From NCBI RefSeq assembly GCF_041088075.1, contig NZ_JBGCVY010000026.1, forward strand, positions 1-64,000: a stretch of DNA of 64,000 bases, written 5' to 3'. The notes under the pieces were generated by a model. It was not told where the DNA came from. It made no database searches and worked only from the letters and a program-made list of their open reading frames with translations. Every line of letters starts with the position of its first letter. Position 1 is the stretch's first letter. The position numbers and the translations under genes are program-made. Below are positions 1 to 9,182 of this stretch, one piece after another. The DNA comes from Mucilaginibacter_A sp041088075 (GTDB taxonomy: Bacteria; Bacteroidota; Bacteroidia; Sphingobacteriales; Sphingobacteriaceae).

Positions 1-85
1 CTTGCCCGAACTTCTCGTCTTTACGCAACAAAGACCTCAGTTCTTCCGATGTATAGTTCTTCACTGTCAATGCCACTTTGCCCAT
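1..85 (-). CDS. Partial protein, N-terminus only; possible IS630-like transposase or HTH protein
   Basis: Reading the minus strand from an ATG at 85 gives 28 codons open to the window edge, beginning MGKVALTVKNYTSEELR. The phrase YTSEELRSLLRKDEKFGQ is reminiscent of the helix-turn-helix N-terminus of IS630-type transposases or related winged-helix proteins, but 28 residues are too few to be certain. It is divergent from the permease at 197. If it is a transposase start, an insertion sequence lies just left of the window. The call is inference from a short fragment. Confidence 0.4.
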   Translation of the reverse strand, partial: MGKVALTVKNYTSEELRSLLRKDEKFGQ

Positions 86-196
86 ACAGCCAAACTACAA
101 CTTTTTTATCTATTTGTAAAAATATATTGAACTTTATATAAAAGACTGTTAAAACTATTATTTTTTAAATAGCTTCGGAAAATTTAGTTTTTGCCG

Positions 197-1618
197 ATGA
201 ACATAGAAAACGAAGGACAGGAAATGAAACGCGAACTCGGGCTGTTGGACGCGACTATGCTGGTGGTTGGTTCGATGATCGGTTCGGGGATTTTTATTGT
301 AAGCGCCGATATTACCCGGAGCGTGGGCAGCGCGGGCTGGCTCATTTTGATTTGGGTGATCAGCGGGTTAATCACATTAACGGCCGCTTTAAGTTACGGA
401 GAACTTTCGGCCATGTTTCCAAAAGCCGGCGGCCAATACGTTTACCTCCGCGAAGCTTACAATAAATTTGTGGCTTTTTTGTTCGGCTGGTCAACTTTTA
501 CGGTGATCCAAACCGGAACCATTGCAGCCGTTGGCGTGGCTTTCGCCAAGTTTTCGGCTTATATTTTCCCTTCTGTCGGGCCGGACCATATTTTGTTTTC
601 TTTGGGGAAATTCCAGTTCAACGCCGCGCAACTGCTTTCGATATTGATGATCATTCTGCTGACCTGGATCAACAGCCGGGGCGTAAAAAACGGCAAAATC
701 ATCCAAACACTGTTTACCATCACCAAAATATTGTCGCTTTTTGGGCTAATTATTTTTGGGTTGACAACGGCTTTTCGTTCCGAAATCTGGCATTCCAACT
801 GGGCCGAACCCTGGAAAATGCTGCAATGGAAAGCGGATTCCAACATCGCAATTGCCATCGGCGGAAGTGCTCTTTTTGCCGGCATTATTTCGTCCATGGT
901 GGGTTCTTTGTTTTCCAGCGATGCCTGGAACAACGTTACTTTTATTGCCGGCGAAATCCGAAATCCGAAAAGAAACATTGGTTTAAGCTTGTTTCTGGGA
1001 ACGCTAATTGTTACCACCATTTACATTTTGGCCAACATCATGTACACCGCCGTTTTGCCGATGGTGGAAATTGCACATGCGCCTGCCGATCGTGTTGCCG
1101 TTGCCGCTTCGCAATATATTTTCGGAACTTCCGGGACAATTATTATCGCGGTGATGATCATGATCTCCACTTTTGGCTGCAACAATGGTTTGATTTTGGC
1201 TGGCGCAAGGGTTTATTACACGATGGCGCAGGACGGACTTTTCTTCAAGCAAGCCGCACATCTAAATAAATTTGAAGTGCCGGGCTGGGGCTTGTGGGCG
1301 CAATGTTTGTGGACTTGTTTGCTATGTTTATCCGGTACTTATGGCGCGCTGCTGGATTATGTGGTTTTCGTAGTACTGATATTTTACATCTTAACCATAG
1401 CCGGTATTTTTATTCTTCGGAAGAAAAGGCCGGATGCCGAACGCCCGTACAAAGCCTTTTTATACCCTGTTTTGCCTGCTTTGTATATCGTTGCTGCGGC
1501 CGTGATTTGCATCGGTCTGCTCATCTATAAAACCGATACTGCCGGTTACGGGTTGCTCATTGTGCTGCTTGGAATCCCGGTTTATTTTATTTCCCAACGC
1601 AACCTGAAAAATGCCTGA
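197..1618 (+). CDS. APC-superfamily amino acid permease
   Basis: Integral inner-membrane transporter of 473 residues, about the usual length for the APC/LAT amino-acid permease family. The N-terminus carries the typical first-helix motif GSMIGSGIFI (about residues 25-34), followed by about twelve hydrophobic segments and a cytoplasmic loop with FIAGEIRNPKRN, a family signature. It should exchange or import amino acids by a sodium-, proton- or substrate-coupled mechanism; the substrate cannot be told from sequence. An in-frame TTG at 191 and a second ATG at 224 are alternative starts; ATG 197 is preferred. Its stop overlaps the start of the downstream carboxypeptidase by eight bases, so the two are probably co-transcribed. 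Confidence 0.85.
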   Translation: MNIENEGQEMKRELGLLDATMLVVGSMIGSGIFIVSADITRSVGSAGWLILIWVISGLITLTAALSYGELSAMFPKAGGQYVYLREAYNKFVAFLFGWSTFTVIQTGTIAAVGVAFAKFSAYIFPSVGPDHILFSLGKFQFNAAQLLSILMIILLTWINSRGVKNGKIIQTLFTITKILSLFGLIIFGLTTAFRSEIWHSNWAEPWKMLQWKADSNIAIAIGGSALFAGIISSMVGSLFSSDAWNNVTFIAGEIRNPKRNIGLSLFLGTLIVTTIYILANIMYTAVLPMVEIAHAPADRVAVAASQYIFGTSGTIIIAVMIMISTFGCNNGLILAGARVYYTMAQDGLFFKQAAHLNKFEVPGWGLWAQCLWTCLLCLSGTYGALLDYVVFVVLIFYILTIAGIFILRKKRPDAERPYKAFLYPVLPALYIVAAAVICIGLLIYKTDTAGYGLLIVLLGIPVYFISQRNLKNA

Positions 1619-3026
1619 TAAAAGAAGCATACTGTTTTTATCGATGTTTTTTTGGTGTGTCAACCTCGACGCACAAAGTTTAAATCAAAAGTTACAAAAC
1701 GCTTTTAACCGTTTAGAACGGGATTTACAATGCAAATACGCTTCCCTGTCTTTAACCGTTTTGGATGCCGAAACAGGCGAAACGGTATTTGCCGCACACC
1801 CCGAAATGGGTTTGGCTCCTGCATCAACTTTAAAAACCGTTACTTCTACCACAGCTTTTGGTTTATTGGGGAAGGATTTTCAATACCAAACCACTTTGGG
1901 CTATAATGGAACGGTTGCTGCGGATGGCACTTTAAACGGCGACCTCATCATCAAAGGCGGCGGCGATCCGACTTTGGGAAGCTGGCGTTACGATTCTTCT
2001 AAAGAAAACGCTGTTTTGAAGATTTGGGTCGAAGTCATCCGCCAGGCAGGAATCAAAAAAATCAACGGAAGGATTATAGGCAATGATGCTTTGTTCGGCA
2101 CGCAAAAAATCCCGGACGGTTGGATTTGGCAGGATTTGGGCAACTATTATGGTGCCGGTACTTCGGGCTTGTGCTGGCGCGAAAACCAGTATGACATTAA
2201 ACTGCAAACCGGAAGGGTTGGCAGCCGGGTTAGGATTGTAAAAACAATTCCGGAAATGCCAAATTTAAGTTTTCAAAGCGAACTGCTGACCGGAAGTGCC
2301 GGAAGCGGAGACCGTGCTTTTGCCTATTTACCTGATAAAAACAGCATCGTTTACCTTCGCGGCACTTATGCCAATAACCTGGAAAAACGAAGTATTGCTG
2401 CTGCCACGCCGGATCCGGCTTATGATGCCGCTTTTCGGTTGGCCGATACGCTAAAAAGGCTGGGGATTGATTTAAAAGGAACGCCAGCGTCAACCCAAAC
2501 CTTAACGGCAGCGCAAAAGCCATTGCCGGAAGCAACGCAAATTTTATCCAACATTGCCTCGCCTAAATTAAGCGAAATCATATTTTGGCTGAATAAAAAA
2601 AGCATCAATTTATACGCCGAACAATTGCTGAAAACGCTGGCCTGGAAAGCCGGAAAACCGGTTGCCACAGCAGATGGCGTCCAGGTTTTACAGGATTTTT
2701 GGAAAGCAAAAGGCATAGATCCAAACGCTTTAAACATCGTTGATGGCAGCGGGCTTTCTCCCGGCGACCGTGTAAGCACTTCTACTTTGGCACAAATCCT
2801 TTTATCCGCAAAAAAAGAAACCTGGTTCCCGGATTTTTATAAAAGCCTTCCAATTATCAACGAGATGACGATGAAAAGCGGCAGCATCAATGGTGTGCAA
2901 GCGTATGCCGGTTATCAAACCAAAAACGGCCGTAACTTGTGCTTTTCCATTATTGTTAACAATTACAGCGGAAGTAGTTCGGGGATCAAGGCAAAAATGT
3001 TTAAAATTTTGGATGAGTTGAAGTAG
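1611..3026 (+). CDS. dacB: D-alanyl-D-alanine carboxypeptidase/endopeptidase (PBP4 type, peptidase S13)
   Basis: Periplasmic penicillin-binding protein of 471 residues that trims or cleaves D-Ala cross-links in peptidoglycan. The three active-site motifs of serine peptidase family S13 are visible: SxxK as S72-TL-K75 (PASTLKTVT), SxN as KKSINLYAE, and KSG in MKSGSINGV near the C-terminus. A long insert between the first two motifs fits class C low-molecular-weight PBPs. The N-terminal signal peptide (MPDKRSILFLSMFFWCVN...) is partly encoded by a copy of the dispersed motif (1619-1640), so the repeat has been adopted as part of the export signal. The start overlaps the permease stop, indicating translational coupling. 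Confidence 0.88.
   Translation: MPDKRSILFLSMFFWCVNLDAQSLNQKLQNAFNRLERDLQCKYASLSLTVLDAETGETVFAAHPEMGLAPASTLKTVTSTTAFGLLGKDFQYQTTLGYNGTVAADGTLNGDLIIKGGGDPTLGSWRYDSSKENAVLKIWVEVIRQAGIKKINGRIIGNDALFGTQKIPDGWIWQDLGNYYGAGTSGLCWRENQYDIKLQTGRVGSRVRIVKTIPEMPNLSFQSELLTGSAGSGDRAFAYLPDKNSIVYLRGTYANNLEKRSIAAATPDPAYDAAFRLADTLKRLGIDLKGTPASTQTLTAAQKPLPEATQILSNIASPKLSEIIFWLNKKSINLYAEQLLKTLAWKAGKPVATADGVQVLQDFWKAKGIDPNALNIVDGSGLSPGDRVSTSTLAQILLSAKKETWFPDFYKSLPIINEMTMKSGSINGVQAYAGYQTKNGRNLCFSIIVNNYSGSSSGIKAKMFKILDELK
1619..1640. repeat. Two motif copies head to head inside the dacB start
   Basis: TAAAAGAAGCAT at 1619-1630 and ATACTGTTTTTA at 1629-1640 share two bases and diverge. This is the reverse of the usual arrangement, in which ATGC ends face outward. 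The pair lies in codons 3-10 of dacB. Confidence 0.8.
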
Positions 3027-3057
3027 ATTGAGAAATAGAACTGGCTGAGCTTTTCTT

Positions 3058-3336
3058 AACGTTCTTTTTGCTTGAACAAAAAGAACCAAAAATTCAAGAC
3101 AAACCCGATCCCTCCGGGCGTTTTGTCCGGCCTTTCCGCACCTGGGCGAATACCTGCCGCTTCGGGATGTACGGTGGACGAAAAATAGCCGATAAAAGAA
3201 GCATTGAACAAACACAAGTAGCGGCAAGAAAGGGAAGCCTGCAAGGTAGCTGCCCAGGAGCGTGGGGAAGAATGCCGCCTGGAGGCGATCTGGCATTCTT
3301 GATTTTTTGGTTCTTTTTTATCAAGAAAAAAGAACG
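3058..3336. repeat. Dispersed MITE-like element with long terminal inverted repeats, copy 1
   Basis: The left end (AACGTTCTTTTTGCTTGAAC..., 3058-3103) is the inverse complement of the right end of the second copy (26406-26721), and nearly so of its own right end (3289-3336), where TTTTATCAAGAAAAAAGAACG is slightly diverged. Internal blocks rich in GGGCG and a TAAAAGAAGCAT motif at 3193-3204 are shared in part with copy 2. It occupies the gap between the convergent dacB and lepB and could form a very large hairpin. Translated pieces resemble the FLVLFVQAKRT-type hypothetical proteins of Sphingobacteria, which are probably artefacts of this repeat. No transposase is encoded. Confidence 0.8.
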
Positions 3337-3401
3337 GACAAGGAAAAAACTACTTAAAGAAGGCCCTTCAAGCCCAGGATGACGAGGCTCGGATGATCAA
3401 C

Positions 3402-4493
3402 CTACTCAATCACCTTTAAAATCCTGCCCCACCTGATTTTATTCAAACCAGTTGCCGCGCTGTCCGTACTCATCCAAGTGATCATCGCTTTGCCGATAAC
3501 ATGGTCTTCCGGCACGTAGCCCCAAAAGCGGGAATCCAGCGAGTTGTGGCGGTTGTCGCCCATCATCCAGTAATAGTTCATCTTAAAAGTGTAGCGGTCA
3601 GCCTTTTTTCCATTGATAAAAACAGTATTCCCTTTTATGTCAAGCTTGTTGTTTTCGTAAAATTGAATGGCCTGGCGGTACAAAACCATTGTCGAATCAT
3701 TTAAAGGAATAACCATCCCTTTTTTCGGCAAAACAAGCGGGCCGAAATTGTCTTCGTTCCATTTAAAACGTTCGTTGTGCGGGAAAACCTGTGCATTGTA
3801 TTCGCCTTTACTTTCCACAATGGGTTGAATGGATTTAATGTTTGAATAACCTTTCAAAACAGACAGGTTTGCTGTTGGCACAATCATTTCAAATGTATTT
3901 TCTGCCAATTGCTGCCTTATTTCGATGTGCAGCTCTTTAAACACTTTCGGGTTCATTTCCCGTCCGTCTGTTTTCACTGCGTAGGAAGTTTGCGCGTTTG
4001 GTGCATTCGGGTTTGCTTTTCCGTTGATAAAAACCTGTCCGTTTACAATCGTCAGCACATCGCCTGGCAAAGCCTGGCAGCGTTTGATGAGGTTGGTGCG
4101 CACATCAACCGGTTTGTCCACTTCTTCGGGTTTGTTAAAAACCACCACGTCCTGGTTTTTGATTTCGGATAATCCCGGCAAACGAAAATACGGCAGTTTG
4201 ATGCCGTCCCAATACGTTTTGATGCTGTCGCTGGTCAAGGTTGATTCTAAAAACGGAACGGCAACCGGCGTAAAAGGCATCCGTGCGCCGTAACTCATCT
4301 TGCTCACAAACAAATAATCGCCGGTAAGCAAGGAGCCTTCCATCGAACCGGAAGGAATGGCATAAGCCGAAAAAACCAATCCGCGGATGATGGTTGAAGC
4401 AACCAGCGCAAACAAAATGGCATCAAACCATTCGCGCGTTTTACTTTTTTTGGGTTGATTTTCTTGCTTTTTGCTGCCGAATTTCCAGTTCAT
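3402..4493 (-). CDS. lepB: Signal peptidase I
   Basis: Membrane-bound serine endopeptidase (family S26) that removes signal peptides from exported proteins. A basic cytoplasmic N-terminus is followed by one membrane segment and the catalytic serine box AIPSGSMEGSL. The catalytic lysine lies in IKRCQALPGDV, and the C-terminal box GDNRHNSLDSRFWG is intact. At 363 residues it has the extra middle insert common in Bacteroidota LepB. The start at 4493 (MNWKFGSKKQ) is chosen because an AAAAAG lies just upstream; an in-frame start 45 bases earlier adds only a non-conserved tail. It stands alone, convergent with dacB and divergent from the DUF2945 gene. Confidence 0.92.
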   Translation of the reverse strand: MNWKFGSKKQENQPKKSKTREWFDAILFALVASTIIRGLVFSAYAIPSGSMEGSLLTGDYLFVSKMSYGARMPFTPVAVPFLESTLTSDSIKTYWDGIKLPYFRLPGLSEIKNQDVVVFNKPEEVDKPVDVRTNLIKRCQALPGDVLTIVNGQVFINGKANPNAPNAQTSYAVKTDGREMNPKVFKELHIEIRQQLAENTFEMIVPTANLSVLKGYSNIKSIQPIVESKGEYNAQVFPHNERFKWNEDNFGPLVLPKKGMVIPLNDSTMVLYRQAIQFYENNKLDIKGNTVFINGKKADRYTFKMNYYWMMGDNRHNSLDSRFWGYVPEDHVIGKAMITWMSTDSAATGLNKIRWGRILKVIE

Positions 4494-4572
4494 CTTTTTA
4501 AAATTTAGGTTGATAATGATGCTTAGATAAATTATCAATCATATTGTTACAGCAATACCAAAAAATAGGCGA

Positions 4573-4584
4573 TAAAAGAAGCAT
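4573..4584 (-). repeat. Dispersed motif, single copy upstream of lepB and the DUF2945 gene
   Basis: TAAAAGAAGCAT in the divergent lepB/DUF2945 intergenic region. The bases before it read AAAAATAGGCGA, which corresponds to the conserved second half of the motif. Confidence 0.7.
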
Positions 4585-4655
4585 TGCTTAAATTTCTTCA
4601 AACTTTTTTGTACGCTGCCGACTTTATACAGGCAAAACGATCAAACCAAATCAAC

Positions 4656-4871
4656 ATGAAAAAGGGCGAAACAGTACACTGGAACTATGGAAAAGGCGAA
4701 GGCGAAGGCAAAGTAGAAGAAATTTTTACCGAACCTGTTGAGAAAAAAATCAAAGGCACCACGGTAAAACGCAAGGCCAGCAAAGAGGAACCTGCCGCAT
4801 TGGTGAAACAGGAAAACGGCAACGAGGTGCTGAAATCGGAAAGCGAGCTGAAGAAGGGGAAAAAGGATTGA
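4656..4871 (+). CDS. DUF2945 (TUDOR-like, hypervirulence-associated) small protein
   Basis: Small cytoplasmic protein of 71 residues starting MKKGETVHWNYGKGEGEGKV, which matches the DUF2945 family with its HWNYG...GEGKV beta-barrel core. The C-terminal half is rich in lysine and glutamate. The biochemical role of the family is not known; the name comes from distant fungal homologues. The ATG at 4656 starts the conserved domain and is preferred over an upstream in-frame ATG at 4584 that begins inside a dispersed motif. It is followed by a bidirectional terminator. Confidence 0.75.
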   Translation: MKKGETVHWNYGKGEGEGKVEEIFTEPVEKKIKGTTVKRKASKEEPAALVKQENGNEVLKSESELKKGKKD

Positions 4872-4926
4872 GGTATGAGGATCGAGGTTTTGCAATGAAC
4901 AATAAACCATTTCCTATTAACCGATT

Positions 4927-4938
4927 ATGCTTCTTTTA
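4927..4938 (+). repeat. Dispersed motif, single copy
   Basis: ATGCTTCTTTTA followed by TCACC and an A-rich tract, directly before the bidirectional terminator between convergent genes. Confidence 0.7.
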
Positions 4939-4949
4939 TCACCAAAAAA

Positions 4950-4986
4950 ACAAAACCCGGCTGTACATAACAGGCCGGGTTTTTAT
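4950..4986. terminator. Bidirectional rho-independent terminator
   Basis: AAAACCCGGC pairs with GCCGGGTTTT around a 12-base loop, with A and T tracts on both sides. It sits between the convergent DUF2945 (plus) and DUF6515 (minus) genes and can serve both. Confidence 0.85.
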
Positions 4987-5010
4987 ATATTTAGTTTGTG
5001 GAGGCAAAAT

Positions 5011-5973
5011 TTAAGGATTCGCAACGGCATTCGTTCCGTCTTCTGTCGGCGGCACGCCAACGACTTTAAAAATGCGGCTGTCGCCAGAGTTATCTTCCTG
5101 ATAATAAACACCGTCTGGGGAAACAAAAAGTTTTTCGCCATTGATGGTAACCTTACGGCTTTCGGCAGGGATAGAATTTACAACATCGCCAACGCGTGGC
5201 AAAGTGCTTTGTTGCTGCATGGTGTTGTTGTTTGGTTGCTGCGCCGTGTTGTTATCGTTGTTGTATTGTTGCTGTCCGTCTTGCTGGCCACCGTTTTGAT
5301 CGGTATTTAAAACACCGTCTTTGCCAGCTACACGGTAAGCTTTCTTGCCGTTTTCATCTTTAATCTTTTCATAGTACACGCCGTCTTTTTCATAATATTT
5401 TTGTCCGTCAATGGTAATATCTTCAGAACCTCTTGGCAAACGTGGTACTACGGCACCAACCGGCGGCGCAACAACCTCATAATTGCCGCCATCAGTGTAC
5501 TGGCGGTAAAACAAACCTTCGTTGTAATAATACGGATAGCCGCCATAGTTGAACGAAAAATATCCGAAAGGCAAAGCACCAATGCTTAAACCGATGTTAG
5601 GATAATAGCCGCGGTAGTAAGCGCCATAGCCAACGTAAGGACGGCCGTAAAAACCACCGTAATAAGGGCGGCCATAATAACCACGGTAACCATAATTCCT
5701 GTAACCATAATTAGGGCGAATAGCTACGCCGCCGCGGTAACCGCCAAAAGTCCTGCCCGGTGCATAGCGCGGAACGGAAGCAATACGGTTGCCGCCACCA
5801 AAACTGCCATGGAAACCGCCGCTTATTCTGCCGCCGCCGCCAAAACTACGGCCACCGCCTCCAAAACTACGGCCGCCGCGTTGTGCTTCGGCGGGAGAAA
5901 AACCTGCCAGCATTATCGCACAGGCGAACAGCATGTATAGGGCAATTTTTCGGATTGAATTTATCTTTTTCAC
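5011..5973 (-). CDS. Secreted Gly/Tyr-rich DUF6515-family protein
   Basis: Exported protein of 320 residues. A signal peptide (MKKINSIRKIALYMLFACAIMLAG..., cleavage near AEAQ-RG) is followed by a low-complexity stretch of GGGR/GGGG and many Gly-Tyr repeats (residues about 30-125). After this come two copies of a small beta module: DITIDGQKYYEKDGVYYEKI and, after a Gln/Asn-rich linker, VTINGEKLFVSPDGVYYQE. The duplicated xxxDGVYY module is characteristic of the Bacteroidota family DUF6515. Its function is unknown; the composition suggests a surface or cell-wall associated role, which is inference. No partner gene is adjacent. Confidence 0.75.
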   Translation of the reverse strand: MKKINSIRKIALYMLFACAIMLAGFSPAEAQRGGRSFGGGGRSFGGGGRISGGFHGSFGGGNRIASVPRYAPGRTFGGYRGGVAIRPNYGYRNYGYRGYYGRPYYGGFYGRPYVGYGAYYRGYYPNIGLSIGALPFGYFSFNYGGYPYYYNEGLFYRQYTDGGNYEVVAPPVGAVVPRLPRGSEDITIDGQKYYEKDGVYYEKIKDENGKKAYRVAGKDGVLNTDQNGGQQDGQQQYNNDNNTAQQPNNNTMQQQSTLPRVGDVVNSIPAESRKVTINGEKLFVSPDGVYYQEDNSGDSRIFKVVGVPPTEDGTNAVANP

Positions 5974-6102
5974 TTGATTGTTTATTTATCTGAACTTGTA
6001 TGTATAGATGATAGACTATCCTAAATTTTAAAAGTTTATTCTGGTTCACATTTTGTTTTTTGTGTGGATAAAGAAGTTGTTTAAACTTAACTTTCCTGAT
6101 AA

Positions 6103-6114
6103 ATGCTTCTTTTA
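6103..6114 (+). repeat. Dispersed motif, single copy
   Basis: ATGCTTCTTTTA followed by TGGTATAAAAATAAGG, a full bipartite copy immediately left of the 6127-6240 hairpin. Confidence 0.7.
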
Positions 6115-6126
6115 TGGTATAAAAAT

Positions 6127-6240
6127 AAGGACACACCCTTAACCCCTCTCAAGAGGGGAAATATGGCGCCTACCTTTCCTGTGTTTAGAAAGGCGTCGTT
6201 TGCAGGTTCCCCTCTCGAGAGGGGCAAGGGGTGTGTCCTT
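6127..6240. repeat. Long hairpin repeat with internal smaller hairpins
   Basis: The first 34 bases (AAGGACACACCC...) and the last 34 (...GGGGTGTGTCCTT) are near-perfect inverted repeats. Each arm contains its own CCCCTCTCnAGAGGGG hairpin. No reading frame in it looks real. Such cruciform units are common intergenic elements in Bacteroidota. It lies in the 535-base divergent gap before the metalloprotease gene. Confidence 0.8.
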
Positions 6241-6313
6241 CATAAAATATGTGTAAATAAAATAGAATATGTAACATCAAAAATTTAAACAAATCAAAAA
6301 TCATTTTGAATGA

Positions 6314-6411
6314 ATTTTACCGGGATGAAAAAACCATTTTCCCACTCAAAAACCCAATGATTTTATGCCGGTAAAAACAGTATCAGGAAAATGGTTTTAA
6401 TTCCCGGCAAA
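6314..6411. repeat. Imperfect inverted repeat carrying a TAAAAACAGTAT motif
   Basis: TTTTACCGGGATG...AACCATTTTCC on the left mirrors GGAAAATGGTTTTAATTCCCGGCAAAA on the right, with mismatches. The right part contains TGCCGG plus TAAAAACAGTAT (6372-6383), the GT variant of the dispersed motif. It lies about 100 bases upstream of the metalloprotease start and may include regulatory sequence; nothing more can be assigned. Confidence 0.6.
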
Positions 6412-6508
6412 ACCAGTTTTATGTAACTATAAAGTTATACAGTATTTAACGCGAAAAGCAATTACCTCAACTTAAACTTTATAAATTTAGCAGCATAAAA
6501 ACAGCACC

Positions 6509-9091
6509 ATGAAGAAACTTTTTACACTTTTGCTCTTGCTTTCCGTTGGCGTAAACGCGTTGTTGGCGCAATCCCGTCCGGCAGATTCTGTCCGCCGTAC
6601 CGCTTTTCCTACCGGTTTTGCCGGAAACGTAACCCGCTCCCAGCCTAAACCCTACAAAACCGTGATTACCGAAAAAGCCATTACGCGGAGAGGTTTGTTT
6701 AAAACGCACAAAGTAGAAGACAAATATTACTTTGAAATTGGCGACAGTATTTTAAACCGCGAAATTTTGGTGGTGAGCCGGATTTCAAAGGCCGGTGCCG
6801 AAGTCCGTGCCGCTTCCGGTTATGCCGGCGACCAGATCGGCAGTTCGGTCATCAGTTTTGAAAAAGGGCCGGGCAACCGTATTTTTATGCGGAAGATTTC
6901 TTACAGCACTTACAGTCCGGACAGTACCAAATCCATGTACCAATCGGTTCAGCGTTCCAACATCCAGGCCATTGCCGCTGCTTTTAACATTGCGGCTTAT
7001 TCTCCTGATGAAAAAGGCAGCGTGATTGACATGACCGATTACATCAACGGCGATAGCGAAGTGTTTTATTTCAGTTCGGCAGCGGCAAAATCGCGCATCC
7101 GTTTGGGTAGCATCCAGGCCGACAGAAGTTACATTTCCAACGTTAAAAGTTTCAGGAACAATGTAGAGATCAACACGGTAAAAACGTATTCGCTTACCGC
7201 GCCGCAAAGTTTTGGCCGCGGCGCTTTGCCAACCACGCCAACGCCCGGCGGCGGCACCGGTGCCAATGCCGGCAACGGATCGGCAACTGTTGAACTGAAT
7301 ACCTCTTTGGTTATTTTACCAAAAAAGCCGATGCAGTCGCGCTTTTTTGATCCGCGCGTTGGTTATTTTACCGTTGGCTATACTGATTTTGATGCCAATC
7401 CGCAAGGGATCAAAGACATCCAACTGATCAAACGCTGGCGGCTGGAAGTGAAACCGCAGGACATGGCCAAATACAAACGCGGCGAACTGGTAGAACCGGT
7501 AAAACCAATTGTGTATTATATTGATGCCACTACGCCCAAAAAATGGATCCCGTATTTAATTGCCGGTGTAAACGATTGGCAAAAAGCTTTTGAAAAAGCA
7601 GGTTTCAAAAACGCGATCATCGGGAAAATGGTGCCATCTGCCAAAGAAGATTCGACTTGGAGCATTGATGACGCCAACCACTCGGCCATCGTTTACAAAC
7701 CTTCGGAAACAGAAAATGCAAGCGGCCCAAGCACGGCCGACCCGAGGAGCGGCGAAATCATCGAAAGCCACATCAACTGGTACCACAACGTGCAGAAACT
7801 GGTGCACGATTGGTATATGATACAAGCAGCAGCCATTGACCCAAAAGCACGAAAAATGGTTTTTAGTGATGAACTGATGGGAAATTTGATCCGTTTTGTG
7901 TCTTCGCACGAGGTTGGGCACACGCTGGGTTTGCGCCATAACTTCGGTTCCAGCTCCACGGTTCCGGTAGAAATGCTGCGCAACAAAGCTTTTGTGGAGG
8001 CTAACGGCCATACGCCTTCCATTATGGATTATGCACGTTTCAATTACGTAGCGCAGCCGGAAGACAACATTTCTGAAAAAGGTATTTATCCAAGAATTGG
8101 AGATTACGATAAATGGGCGATTGAATGGGGCTACAAAGTGATGCCGCAATATAATACGGTTGAAGAACAAACAGCTGCATTAAGCAAAATAGCAATTGAA
8201 CGTTTGAAAGACAGAAGGTTGTTTTTCGGAACGGAAAGCAACCCGGACGACCCGCACTCACAAAGCGAGGATTTAGGCGATAACGCGATGAAAGCCAGCA
8301 CATATGGCATCAAAAACCTCCAACGCATTTTGGTGAAACTACCGGAATGGACGAGCCAGAAAAACGAAGGCTACGACAACCTGGAAAACATGTACAACCA
8401 GTTGACCGGCCAGTTTAACCGCTACATGGGCCATGTGGGCAAAAACATCGGCGGCATTTACGAAAACCCGAAAACGGTAGAACAATCCGGTGTGGTTTAC
8501 GAATATGTGCCGGCATCAACCCAAAAAGAAGCAATGCTGTTTTTAGACCAACAATTGTTTACCACGCCAACCTGGATGTTGGACCGAAAAATTTTGAGCG
8601 ACATCGGCCAAAGCCCGGTTCAGGTGGTTTACAAATTGCAAAACAGCGCTTTAGACCGTATCGTAACCAACCATAATCTGTACAAATTAATTTCGGCAGA
8701 AGCGGCAAACGGCAACAGCGCTTACAAGATCACCGATTTTTTTGGCGATATGCAAAATTCGATCTTTAGAGAACTGAAAGCGAACCAGCCAATTGATGTT
8801 TACCGGCGCAACCTGCAAAAAATGTATGTGGCCAAACTGATCGAACTGGTTAAACCGGGATCATCGGCAACGCCAAACCCATTTGCACAAGCTGGCGGCG
8901 GAAGAAGGGAAACGCCAACATCCGATCCGGAGAAAGAAGATACAGACGTGATGTCTGTTGCCAAAGCACAACTGCGCAGCATCAACGCGCTGATCAAAAC
9001 TTCTTTGCCAAATACTTCCGATAGTTTAAGCAATTATCATTTGCAGGATTTAAGCGACCGGATCGAACTGGCGTTGAACCCGAAAGGGTGA
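6509..9091 (+). CDS. Secreted zinc-dependent metalloprotease (DUF5117/DUF5118 family)
   Basis: Large exported metallopeptidase of 860 residues. A signal peptide (MKKLFTLLLLLSVGVNALLAQS) precedes an N-terminal DUF5118-like region, a DUF5117-like middle (FYFSSAAAKSRIRLG..., RFFDPRVGYFT) and the catalytic domain. The zinc site is H467-EVGH-TLGLRHNFG, the HExxHxxGxxH metzincin consensus, with a downstream SIMDYARFNYV Met-turn. Family members are common in Bacteroidota and are thought to act in the periplasm or at the cell surface; the substrate is unknown. It is a single-gene unit followed by a clear terminator at 9147. It is not a TonB-linked locus here, as no SusC/D gene lies near. Confidence 0.88.
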   Translation: MKKLFTLLLLLSVGVNALLAQSRPADSVRRTAFPTGFAGNVTRSQPKPYKTVITEKAITRRGLFKTHKVEDKYYFEIGDSILNREILVVSRISKAGAEVRAASGYAGDQIGSSVISFEKGPGNRIFMRKISYSTYSPDSTKSMYQSVQRSNIQAIAAAFNIAAYSPDEKGSVIDMTDYINGDSEVFYFSSAAAKSRIRLGSIQADRSYISNVKSFRNNVEINTVKTYSLTAPQSFGRGALPTTPTPGGGTGANAGNGSATVELNTSLVILPKKPMQSRFFDPRVGYFTVGYTDFDANPQGIKDIQLIKRWRLEVKPQDMAKYKRGELVEPVKPIVYYIDATTPKKWIPYLIAGVNDWQKAFEKAGFKNAIIGKMVPSAKEDSTWSIDDANHSAIVYKPSETENASGPSTADPRSGEIIESHINWYHNVQKLVHDWYMIQAAAIDPKARKMVFSDELMGNLIRFVSSHEVGHTLGLRHNFGSSSTVPVEMLRNKAFVEANGHTPSIMDYARFNYVAQPEDNISEKGIYPRIGDYDKWAIEWGYKVMPQYNTVEEQTAALSKIAIERLKDRRLFFGTESNPDDPHSQSEDLGDNAMKASTYGIKNLQRILVKLPEWTSQKNEGYDNLENMYNQLTGQFNRYMGHVGKNIGGIYENPKTVEQSGVVYEYVPASTQKEAMLFLDQQLFTTPTWMLDRKILSDIGQSPVQVVYKLQNSALDRIVTNHNLYKLISAEAANGNSAYKITDFFGDMQNSIFRELKANQPIDVYRRNLQKMYVAKLIELVKPGSSATPNPFAQAGGGRRETPTSDPEKEDTDVMSVAKAQLRSINALIKTSLPNTSDSLSNYHLQDLSDRIELALNPKG

Positions 9092-9146
9092 TTGAGGTAT
9101 CAGGTGTGAGGTTTGAAATGTGAGTTAAAACAAAAACTTGGATATC

Positions 9147-9179
9147 AAGGCAGGTCATTTTTTTGATCTGCCTTTTTTG
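9147..9179 (+). terminator. Rho-independent terminator after the metalloprotease gene
   Basis: AAGGCAGGTCA pairs with TGATCTGCCTT (one G-U) around a T loop and is followed by a run of T. Confidence 0.8.
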
Positions 9180-9182
9180 TTG

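Noticed and set aside
3068..3382. 104-residue plus-strand reading frame and opposite-strand frames in the same place
   Set aside because: They lie wholly inside the MITE-like repeat, and the translation contains repeat-derived phrases (ADKRSI, FFIKKKERT) rather than a protein fold.
7556..8170. 204-residue minus-strand reading frame
   Set aside because: Antisense to the zinc motif of the metalloprotease gene; composition is not protein-like and no start context is seen.
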